DNA from: Clavibacter tessellarius
GTDB taxonomy: Bacteria; Actinomycetota; Actinomycetes; Actinomycetales; Microbacteriaceae
Reading direction: 5' to 3'
DNA: 64,000 bases
Assembly (NCBI RefSeq): GCF_001618005.1
Contig: NZ_LQXA01000003.1
Span: forward strand, 1-64,000
Part shown: in pieces, positions 16,340-23,357 of the stretch
Layout of the letters: each line of letters opens with the position of its first letter
How positions within the stretch are numbered: the first letter of the stretch is position 1
The notes under the pieces: generated by a model
The model's database searches: none
Seen by the model: only the letters and a program-made list of their open reading frames with translations
Told to the model about the DNA's origin: nothing
Made by a program: the position numbers and the translations under genes

Positions 16340-16981
16340 GTGACCGCCAGCATCCCCGCGCCCGTGCCGCTCGTCGGCACCCACGTCCGCCTCGATCCGC
16401 TCACGCCCGAGCACGTGCCCGCCCTCCATGCCGCCATCGCGCACCCCGCGGTCTTCGCGGGCGGCTTCGGCGGCGGCGCGGCGGGCCTCCGCGCGGATCC
16501 CGACGCCTTCGCCGAGTGGGCCCGCGGCTACTTCCGCTGGGACGACCTGCCGTACGCCGTGATCCTCGTGGGCGGCCCCCACGACGGGACGCTCGTCGGC
16601 ACGAGCACCCTCACCGACCTCGACGTGCGGCGCGAGCGGATCCACCTCGGCTGGACCGCGTACGACCCGCGCGTCTGGGGCACCGTCGTCAACGCCGAGG
16701 CCAAGCGCCTCCTCCTCGGCCTCGCGTTCGACTCCGGGTTCGGCCGCGTCGAGCTCCAGGCCGACGCGCGCAACGACCGCTCGCGCGCCGCGATCCGGAA
16801 GCTCGGCGCCACGCTCGAGGGCGTGCGCCGCCGCGACCAGCGCCGCGCCGACGGCACCTGGCGGGACGCCGCGGTCCACTCGATCCTCGTCGACGAGTGG
16901 CCGACCGTCCGCGCCGGCCTCGACGCGCGCATCGCCGCCCACGAGGACCGCCCGGTGCTGTTCCGCACGCCGCCCGCATGA
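16340..16981 (+). CDS. GNAT family acetyltransferase (RimJ/RimL type)
   Basis: 213-residue acetyltransferase. Features of the RimJ/RimL group are visible: VGTHVRLDPLTPEHVPAL at the start, the beta-strand HLGWTAYDPRVWGTVVNAEA with the acetyl-CoA-binding loop, and the end motif VELQADARNDRSRAAIRKLG. The substrate amine is unknown. Its stop overlaps an ATG (ATGA) that leads only into a 12-codon remnant, so a downstream partner gene seems to have been lost. Confidence 0.87.
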   Translation: MTASIPAPVPLVGTHVRLDPLTPEHVPALHAAIAHPAVFAGGFGGGAAGLRADPDAFAEWARGYFRWDDLPYAVILVGGPHDGTLVGTSTLTDLDVRRERIHLGWTAYDPRVWGTVVNAEAKRLLLGLAFDSGFGRVELQADARNDRSRAAIRKLGATLEGVRRRDQRRADGTWRDAAVHSILVDEWPTVRAGLDARIAAHEDRPVLFRTPPA

Positions 16982-17016
16982 GCCGGATCCTCGTCACGGG
17001 CATGTCCGGCGCCTGA
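16978..17016 (+). pseudogene. Twelve-codon remnant of a P-loop kinase-like gene
   Basis: The ATG overlaps the GNAT stop and reads MSRILVTGMSGA, then a stop. MSRILVTGMSGxGKS is a typical N-terminus of small P-loop kinases or AAA proteins, so translation ends exactly where the GKS/T of Walker A should follow. The sequence after it (to about 17130) has no continuation that I recognise in any frame. It looks like the stump of a deleted gene. Confidence 0.5.
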
Positions 17017-17130
17017 CGACGTCGGCGGGCGGGGGCCGTCCGGCGATCCGCATGGCGTCCGGCGATCCGGATGCGCCGGGCATCCGGCCCGAGACCTGCA
17101 TGCGCGCGCACGCTCGGGACTCCGGCGGAG

Positions 17131-17829
17131 CTATCCCGCGGGAGGCCGGCGCGGCGTGCCGGGGGCCGGACGGGGGCGCGGATGCGGTCCGGTCCGGGGG
17201 CGCCGCGCCGCCGTCGGGACGCGGACGGCGCCGTCCCGGTGGGCGGTCAGGAGCGCCATGCCCGCGGGCGCAGGCCCGGGCCCGGCGTCGCTCCCGGTGA
17301 TGCGGATGGAGTGCACCCGCAGCGGCGTCCCCGCGGTCCCCTCGGCCACGCGGATCACCGCGGGCCCCCGCTCCATGCGCAGGTCGAGCGTGGTGGAGCG
17401 GCGCGCGGCCCCGGGCTCCAGCGGCGGGTAGCGGACGGTGCGCGTCTGCGCGCGGTCCAGCGCGAAGCCGAGCGCGAGCGGGACCTCGGCGGCGTGGTCG
17501 TAGGTCACCGTGACGGAGTGCACCCCCGCCTCCTCGGTCGTGACGGCGAAGTCGAGGTAGCTGCGGCTGCCGGGTTCGGCGGCGTCGGGCGGGGGTGGGC
17601 TCGCGTGGACGCGGGCGGCGTCGACGGCGGGGTAGCAGCGGACGTGGACGATTCCATGCCTCCGTGGTGCGCATAGGGGGGACGTCCGCGCGATCCGTCC
17701 GGCGTCGTCGCCGGTCGGAGGATGCGGACACCCGATGCTGCGAGGAGCAGCGGAGCGTCGCGGCCGGTGGGTGGACGGCGCGGGCATCGGGGCGGGACCG
17801 CGCACGGGACTCGGGTGTCCGGTCGGCAC
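17131..17829 (-). CDS. Hypothetical protein with carbohydrate-binding-module-like core (possibly degenerate)
   Basis: The 232-residue frame has a convincing centre (about residues 90-185: SRSYLDFAVTTEEAGVHSVT, ALGFALDRAQTRTVRYPPLE, RRSTTLDLRMERGPAVIRV, LRVHSIRIT). It looks like a beta-sandwich of the CBM6/CBM35 kind usually attached to glycoside hydrolases. The first 60 and last 35 residues are Pro/Arg-rich and look non-coding, and no good start precedes the core. An ATG in a neighbouring frame (near 17670) would suit a start if one base were changed. It is either a small real gene with an odd start or a leftover domain. Confidence 0.35.
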   Translation of the reverse strand: MPTGHPSPVRGPAPMPAPSTHRPRRSAAPRSIGCPHPPTGDDAGRIARTSPLCAPRRHGIVHVRCYPAVDAARVHASPPPPDAAEPGSRSYLDFAVTTEEAGVHSVTVTYDHAAEVPLALGFALDRAQTRTVRYPPLEPGAARRSTTLDLRMERGPAVIRVAEGTAGTPLRVHSIRITGSDAGPGPAPAGMALLTAHRDGAVRVPTAARRPRTGPHPRPRPAPGTPRRPPAG

Positions 17830-17959
17830 GTCGTTCGGCCCCGGCGATGCAGGGCGACGGGCTCACCCTACGGCGTCGGCGGGCGTCGCGGGCCCGCGCG
17901 TCGAGGTCGGCGGGCGGACGCGCCCGCCGCGTACCCTCGGGAGGACGGCAGGGGGAGTG

Positions 17960-18562
17960 ATGGGCGACGGAGGCACGCAGCCGACGCGCGACGACGACTC
18001 CGGGGTCGGGGCCCGACGTCCGGCCCGCGGATCGCTCCACCACGTCGAGCTGCAGGTGCGCGACCTCGACCGGGCGCTGGCGGCGTGGGGCTGGATCCTC
18101 GGCGAGCTCGGCTACCGGGAGGACGCCCGCTGGTCCGACGGCGCGAGCCTCCGCCTCGGCGACGCGTACGTCGTGATCGCCCGCGCACCCCGCGACGCCG
18201 CGCACGACCGCCGCGGCGCGGGCCTCAGCCACCTCGCCTTCCACGCGGGATCCGCGGCCGACGTCGACCGGCTCTGGGACGCGGCGCCCGACCACGGCTG
18301 GGCGCGCCTCTACGCCGATCGTCACCCGTTCGCCGGCGGACCGGACCACCGCGCCGCGTTCCTCGAGGACGCCGAGCGCTTCAAGGTGGAGCTCGTCGCC
18401 GACGACGATCCCGCTGCTCGGCTCCCTCCACCGGCGGCCGCCGCCGCCAGCCGGGAATCCATTCCACGGCGGCCCGCACGATACCGCGAGCGCCGGCCCG
18501 CGGTGCGTTTTCGAAATACCGGGAATACCCTTCCTTGGGGGGTTCGCACCCTTCGAGGATGA
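17960..18562 (+). CDS. VOC (glyoxalase/bleomycin resistance) family protein
   Basis: 200-residue frame. The first 150 residues form a VOC fold: GSLHHVELQVRDLDRALAAW, then GLSHLAFHAG, DRHPFAGGPDHRAAFLEDAE and ERFKVELVADD, with His and Glu positions that could bind a metal. After about residue 150 the sequence (DPAARLPPPAAAAASRES onward) turns non-protein-like and AT content rises, so the natural stop may have been lost. ATG 17960 follows a ggggga ribosome site; a GTG sits one codon earlier. Activity is unknown. Confidence 0.75.
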   Translation: MGDGGTQPTRDDDSGVGARRPARGSLHHVELQVRDLDRALAAWGWILGELGYREDARWSDGASLRLGDAYVVIARAPRDAAHDRRGAGLSHLAFHAGSAADVDRLWDAAPDHGWARLYADRHPFAGGPDHRAAFLEDAERFKVELVADDDPAARLPPPAAAAASRESIPRRPARYRERRPAVRFRNTGNTLPWGVRTLRG

Positions 18563-18701
18563 TGTTTTACTCGATGGGTCGCAGCACGCTTCCACGGTGA
18601 CGCGAATGCGGGACGAGTCGTGTCCCCGTCGCGCCGGCCGTCGGGTGGCGCCTTTCCGCTGCGGTTCCCGAGTCCTCACTGAATCGATTGCAGGTGCGCA
18701 C

Positions 18702-19979
18702 GTGTCCCTTCAGGAAATGCATGGCACGGATCCTGGCGCCGTGTACTACCCGGTCTCCGAGCAGAAGATGGTCCGCGGCGAGGGGGTGTACCTCTTCGAC
18801 GAGGAGGGGAACGCCTTCCTCGACTGCGCATCCGCCACCTTCAACCTCAGCCTGGGGTACTCGCACCCCGCCGTGGTGTCCGCCATCAAGGATCAGGCGG
18901 AGCGGCTGGTGCACGTGACCAGCAGCTTCCAGACCGATCAGATCAACCATCTCTCCCGCCGCCTGGTGGATCTGGCGCCGTCCTCCATCACCCGCGCCCA
19001 CCTGAAGGTCTCCGGAGGCTCGGAGGCGAACGAGGGCGCGATCAAGATGGCCCAGCGCGCCACGGGCAAGCGCGACGTCATCACGCTCTTCCGCGCGCAT
19101 GTCGGACAGACCATGATGATGACGAGCATGTCCGGCAACGCCTTCCGACGCGAACCGTTCCAGACGCTCTTCCACAACTCCCTCCAGGTGCCCGACCCCT
19201 ACTGCCACCGGTGCTTCTACGCGCAGGACGCCGCATCATGCGGGTCGCTCTGCACGGAGCGCCTCTACGACTTCATGGAATACGCGAGCAGCGGCAGCGT
19301 CGCGGCTTTCCTGGTCGAGCCGATATCGGGGAACGGAGGGAACATCATCCCGCCGATGGGGTATTTCCAGAAGCTCCGGCAGTTCTGCGACGACATGGGC
19401 ATCAAGCTCATCCTCGACGAGATCCAGACGGGCATCGGGCGCACCGGGCGGATGTTCGCCGCCGAGCACTTCGGTGTCGAGCCGGATGCGATCACCGTCG
19501 CCAAGGGACTCGGCGGCTCCGGAGCGCAGGTCGCGGCGATCCTCGCCAGCGACGAGCTCGCGGACCTGCCCAGCGACCAGCACTCCTTCACGTACGGCTC
19601 GAACATCATGGCCGCCGCCGCGGCGAACGCGACGCTCGACATCATCGACGACGAGGCCTTCCTCGCGAACGTCCGGGCGACGGGCGCGCGCATCCTGGCG
19701 CGCCTGCACGAGATGAAGAAGAGGTACCCGTTCATGGACGACGTGCGCGGCCTCGGTCTCATGATCGGCGTGGAGATCGCGGATGCGGACGGCAGCCCCA
19801 ACGTCGCGCTCACGAACGAGCTCGCTCGTCGGGCCATGGACTTCGGCCTGATCCTGCGCACGTCGCGCTACGGGCGGGGCAACGTGCTGAAGATCCGGCC
19901 CCCGCTCATCCTCACCATGGAGCAGGCCGACCTCATCTGCGACCGCTTCGACGCCCTGCTGGCCACCCATGCGGGCTGA
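18702..19979 (+). CDS. Class III PLP-dependent aminotransferase (or phospho-lyase) family protein
   Basis: About 425 residues of the class III fold. Visible: DEEGNAFLDCASATFNLSLG, SGGSEANEGAIKMAQRAT for PLP phosphate binding, LILDEIQTGIGRTGRM with the PLP-contacting Asp, and the Schiff-base Lys in AITVAKGLGGSG. A Cys-rich loop (YCHRCFYAQDAASCGSLC) is present, as in a subgroup of this family. That subgroup includes 2-aminotransferases and PLP phospho-lyases, so the reaction is open. The GTG at 18702 is chosen because family similarity starts just after it; an ATG at 18717 is the alternative. It is the first gene of a tight four-gene operon. Confidence 0.85.
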   Translation: MSLQEMHGTDPGAVYYPVSEQKMVRGEGVYLFDEEGNAFLDCASATFNLSLGYSHPAVVSAIKDQAERLVHVTSSFQTDQINHLSRRLVDLAPSSITRAHLKVSGGSEANEGAIKMAQRATGKRDVITLFRAHVGQTMMMTSMSGNAFRREPFQTLFHNSLQVPDPYCHRCFYAQDAASCGSLCTERLYDFMEYASSGSVAAFLVEPISGNGGNIIPPMGYFQKLRQFCDDMGIKLILDEIQTGIGRTGRMFAAEHFGVEPDAITVAKGLGGSGAQVAAILASDELADLPSDQHSFTYGSNIMAAAAANATLDIIDDEAFLANVRATGARILARLHEMKKRYPFMDDVRGLGLMIGVEIADADGSPNVALTNELARRAMDFGLILRTSRYGRGNVLKIRPPLILTMEQADLICDRFDALLATHAG

Positions 19980-21186
19980 GGAGCCGGATCTCGACATCCT
20001 GTTCGTCGGCGGCGGCTTCCGGACGACGTCGTTCCTCGCGTCGGCGCCGTGGCTGCTCGGCACGCGCCTCGGCATCGTCGAGCGCCGCCCGAGCCTCGGC
20101 GGCGGCGACTACCACGACTACGGGATCCTCAGCACGTCCGTCGGCGCGCGCTTCCTCAAGGACGTGGACCTGGCGGGGGACTGGCCGGAGCTGTGGCGCT
20201 CCCCGGTCGTGCGCGAGGTCGCCACGGCGGAGGGACCCGTGGACCTGCGCGAGCTCGCGGCCGCGCTCGACCGGATCGGGCAGGCGGTCACGTCCGCGCT
20301 GCCCGACGGCGCCGTCCTGTCCGGCCGGCACGCGTCGGAGGTGGAGATCGGGGGATCGCACCCCTCGGTGAGCCTGACCTCCGGCGAGACGCTCCGCGCC
20401 CGGCACGTCGTGCTGGCGACCGGACGGCGGGAGCCGCCGCATCCGGCGCTCGCGCCGTGGCCCGACACCACGCTGCTCTCCGGTCGCGTGCTCGATCCGC
20501 GGACCAGGCCCCGGATCCTGGAGCTCGTGCGCGCGCGACCCGGTGCGCCGATCGTGGTGGCGGGATCCTCCCACTCCGCCATGTCCGCGCTCCGCGTGCT
20601 CCTCGACATGCGCGCCGCCGACCCGAGGACGTTCGCCGGGCACCGCATCGAGGTCCTCGAGCGCTCTCCCGCGCGTCTGTTCTACGGGTCCCTGGAGGAG
20701 GCGCGCCGGTCCCAGGTGCCCGAGCGGGAGATCCTCGCGACGCCCGAGGCGGTCTGCGGCGTCACGGGCGCGGTGTTCCGGGACACCGGTCTCCGACACG
20801 AGTCGAAGCTCCTCTACACGAGGCTGTGGGACGGCGCCGTGCCCGACGTGCAGCTCGTGCGGGACACCGACGTGGAGCACGAGGCCGACCGGCTCGGCGA
20901 GGCGGCGCTCATCGTCCAGGCCCTCGGATACGTGGGTCGCGCGCCCGTGCTGACCATGCGCGGGCAGGGGGTCCTCCGGGCCGCCGACTCCCGGCGACGC
21001 GTGGACGCGGACGTCCGGGGTCGACTCCTGGTGGAGGGGCGGCGGCGTGATGACGTGACCGCCCTGCGCCTGGATCCGACGCCCCCCGGGCACCGCGACA
21101 ACGCCCAGTACGGCCAAGACCTCTACGCGCACCTGTCGGATCGCCTGCGCGGGCTGCTCGACCCGGCCAGGGCGGGCACGTCGTGA
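19969..21186 (+). CDS. FAD/NAD(P)-binding oxidoreductase, N-monooxygenase-like
   Basis: 405-residue flavoprotein. The FAD site is near the start (LDILFVGGGFRTTSFLAS), with a later dinucleotide site PIVVAGSSHSAMSAL at about residue 195 and the closing motif VQALGYVGRAP near residue 315. This layout resembles SidA/PvdA-type lysine or ornithine N-hydroxylases and related class B monooxygenases, but the overall match is weak. The ATG lies 11 bp inside the end of the aminotransferase gene, so the two are co-translated. Substrate is unknown; the pathway neighbours suggest an amine or amino acid. Confidence 0.7.
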   Translation: MRAEEPDLDILFVGGGFRTTSFLASAPWLLGTRLGIVERRPSLGGGDYHDYGILSTSVGARFLKDVDLAGDWPELWRSPVVREVATAEGPVDLRELAAALDRIGQAVTSALPDGAVLSGRHASEVEIGGSHPSVSLTSGETLRARHVVLATGRREPPHPALAPWPDTTLLSGRVLDPRTRPRILELVRARPGAPIVVAGSSHSAMSALRVLLDMRAADPRTFAGHRIEVLERSPARLFYGSLEEARRSQVPEREILATPEAVCGVTGAVFRDTGLRHESKLLYTRLWDGAVPDVQLVRDTDVEHEADRLGEAALIVQALGYVGRAPVLTMRGQGVLRAADSRRRVDADVRGRLLVEGRRRDDVTALRLDPTPPGHRDNAQYGQDLYAHLSDRLRGLLDPARAGTS

Positions 21187-22571
21187 GCGCGCTGCCCCGC
21201 CCCACCGCCGAGGGCGCGTCCGCCGAGGCCGCGTCCGCCGAGGCCATCGCCGCCGATGCGGTGGCGCGCGCCGCCACCGACAGGCCCTTCCTCCTCGGGA
21301 TCACCGGTCCGGACACATCGGGGAAGAGCCGCCTGGCAGAGGCCGTCCGCGCCGAGGTCGTGCGGGCGGGCCGACGCTGCACCGTGGTGCACGTCGACGA
21401 CTTCCACAACCCCCGCAGCGTCCGGTACGACAGCAGCCTGTCGGAGCGCGACGCGTACCTGACGCGCAGCATCGACACCCGGCGGCTCGTCGCCGAGGTC
21501 CTCGCCCCGTTGCGGCAGGCCGGATCGCTCGAGACGCGCCTCCGCCATCTCGATCTCGCGACGGACACCTACTCGATCGAACGCGAGTACCGCGTGCGGC
21601 CCGGCGACATCGTGATCGTGGAGGGGATCTTCCTGCTGCGGGACGAGCTCCGAGCCCACCTCGACCGCGTCGTCCACCTCCACGTGGATCCGCAGGAGAT
21701 GCTCGACCGCGGCTTCCGGCGCGACGTCCCCGAGCAGGGGCCCGACGTGATGCGGAAGTACCACGAGAAGTACATACCCGGCCAGCAGGAGCACCTGCGC
21801 GCCCACCCGCCCCGGGAGCACGCCGACGTCATCGTGGACAACACGCTGTGGGAGCGGCCCCTGCTCGTGCCGCACGCCCCCCATCCACGCGCGGTGCTCG
21901 CCCGGTCCGACATCCGGTGGATCGTGTTCGATCTCTGGGAGACGCTGGTGGACCTGCCGCGCAGCACCAAGGACCACGCGTTCGCCGCGCTGTGCGAGAG
22001 CCTGGGGGAGGATCCGCGCCTGCTCCGCACCCCGTGGCAGGCGACCCGGTTCGCGCGCGAGACGGGAGACGTCAGCAGCTACCTCGACGAGCTCGCGAGC
22101 CTCCTCGACCGCAGCTGGTCGTCCACCCGCCGACGCGAGGCGCTCGCGGCGCGGCGCGCCATCCACGGCCGCGAATTCGAGCTCGCCGCGCCCCGGATCG
22201 TCCGGCAGCTCGGGCGCATCCGGGACAGCGGCATGGGCCTCGGCCTCGTGTCGAACTGCAGCTCCGACGTGCGGGACATGCTCGACGCATCCGGTCTCAC
22301 CTCGGCGTTCGACGCGGTCGCGCTGTCCGCCGAGACGGGGGTGATGAAGCCCGACCCCCGGGCGTTCCGCGCCGCGATGGCGGCCCTCCACGCGGAGCCG
22401 GACGCGACGCTCTTCGTGGGCGATGGGTCGGACGCGGAGCTGGTCGGGGCGCTCGTGGCGGGGATGCATCCGGTGCGCATCGAGGTCCACTCCCGGGTGA
22501 CCTGGCCCGGCACGGTCACCGCCTCGCTGGAGGACCTCGCGGACGCCGTCGTCGCGAGCACCGCCGCATGA
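21183..22571 (+). CDS. Fusion of uridine kinase-like P-loop kinase and HAD phosphatase
   Basis: 462 residues in two modules. Residues 30-235: a uridine-kinase-like kinase with Walker A GITGPDTSGKSRLAEAV, the acceptor-site segment VVHVDDFHNPRSVRY and DIVIVEGIFLLRDELR. Residues 240-460: a HAD hydrolase with motif I WIVFDLWETLVDL, motif II GLVSNCSSD, motif III ETGVMKPDPRAF and motif IV FVGDGSDAELVG. A kinase joined to a phosphatase suggests opposing or sequential phosphate chemistry on one metabolite. The GTG start overlaps the stop of the flavoprotein gene. No equivalent fusion is known to me. Confidence 0.8.
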   Translation: MSALPRPTAEGASAEAASAEAIAADAVARAATDRPFLLGITGPDTSGKSRLAEAVRAEVVRAGRRCTVVHVDDFHNPRSVRYDSSLSERDAYLTRSIDTRRLVAEVLAPLRQAGSLETRLRHLDLATDTYSIEREYRVRPGDIVIVEGIFLLRDELRAHLDRVVHLHVDPQEMLDRGFRRDVPEQGPDVMRKYHEKYIPGQQEHLRAHPPREHADVIVDNTLWERPLLVPHAPHPRAVLARSDIRWIVFDLWETLVDLPRSTKDHAFAALCESLGEDPRLLRTPWQATRFARETGDVSSYLDELASLLDRSWSSTRRREALAARRAIHGREFELAAPRIVRQLGRIRDSGMGLGLVSNCSSDVRDMLDASGLTSAFDAVALSAETGVMKPDPRAFRAAMAALHAEPDATLFVGDGSDAELVGALVAGMHPVRIEVHSRVTWPGTVTASLEDLADAVVASTAA

Positions 22572-22611
22572 TCCTGCCATCCACCCACGCCCCACCTCAG
22601 GAAGGACGCCC

Positions 22612-23277
22612 ATGAACGACTACCTCGACCTCGTCATCTTCGACTGCGACGGGGTGCTGGTGGACAGCGAGGTCCTCGCCGTGGAGGTGGACAAGCGGAT
22701 CCTCGCGGAGCTGGGCTGGCACCTCAGCACGGCGGAGATCGTCGACCGCTTCCTCGGCACGTCCGCGCGCAGCTTCCAGGCCCAGGTGGAGGCGCACCTG
22801 GGCATCACGATGGCGCCCGACTGGGAAGAGAGGTACCGGCCTTGGTTCGTCGAGGCCTTCGAGGCGGAGCTGCGGGCGGTGCCGGGGATCGAGGACGCGC
22901 TCGACGCGATCACGGTCCCCACCTGCGTCGCATCGAGCGGGAGCCACGAGAAGATCCGGACGACGCTCGGGCTCACCGGCCTGCTCGGCCGGTTCGAGGG
23001 GCGCATCCACAGCTCGTCGGAGGTCGCCCACGGCAAGCCCGCACCCGACATCTTCCTGCACGCGGCCGCGCGGATGGGAGCGGCGCCCGAGCGCGCGGTC
23101 GTCATCGAGGACAGCAAGTACGGGGTCCGCGCCGCACGCGCCGCGGGGATGCGCGCGTTCGGTTACGCGGGCGGCCTCACGCCGGCCGCGTGGCTGGAGC
23201 AGGAGGGCGCGATCGTGTTCACCGACATGGCTGAGCTCCCTGCCCTCCTCCGCGCGCACGCGCCCGACCCGGAGTGA
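22612..23277 (+). CDS. HAD hydrolase, beta-phosphoglucomutase-like
   Basis: 221-residue HAD protein with all four motifs: VIFDCDGVLVDSE, CVASSGSHEKI, HGKPAPDIF and VVIEDSKYGVRAA. The cap is the alpha-helical type of the phosphoglucomutase/phosphatase group. It starts 40 bp after the fusion gene, with aggaagg upstream, and closes the operon. As the operon then holds one kinase and two phosphatase domains, a phosphorylated intermediate is likely. Confidence 0.85.
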   Translation: MNDYLDLVIFDCDGVLVDSEVLAVEVDKRILAELGWHLSTAEIVDRFLGTSARSFQAQVEAHLGITMAPDWEERYRPWFVEAFEAELRAVPGIEDALDAITVPTCVASSGSHEKIRTTLGLTGLLGRFEGRIHSSSEVAHGKPAPDIFLHAAARMGAAPERAVVIEDSKYGVRAARAAGMRAFGYAGGLTPAAWLEQEGAIVFTDMAELPALLRAHAPDPE

Positions 23278-23283
23278 GCATCC

Positions 23284-23299
23284 TGCGACTCGAGTCGCA
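23284..23299. promoter_or_regulatory. 16-bp perfect palindrome upstream of the beta-lactamase-like gene
   Basis: TGCGACTCGAGTCGCA, 59 bp before the ATG at 23358. With no loop it is a poor terminator and a better candidate protein-binding site, perhaps for the downstream NarL-type regulator. Confidence 0.35.
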
Positions 23300-23357
23300 A
23301 CCCGGATGACGACTCCGGCACCCTGTGCGCGCGCCGCGCACCCGGGAGCGTGGAGGC

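Noticed and set aside
23284-23299. 16-bp palindrome read as a terminator of the upstream operon
   Set aside because: No loop is possible without breaking the stem and it is only 8 bp per arm; it is kept as a possible binding site.
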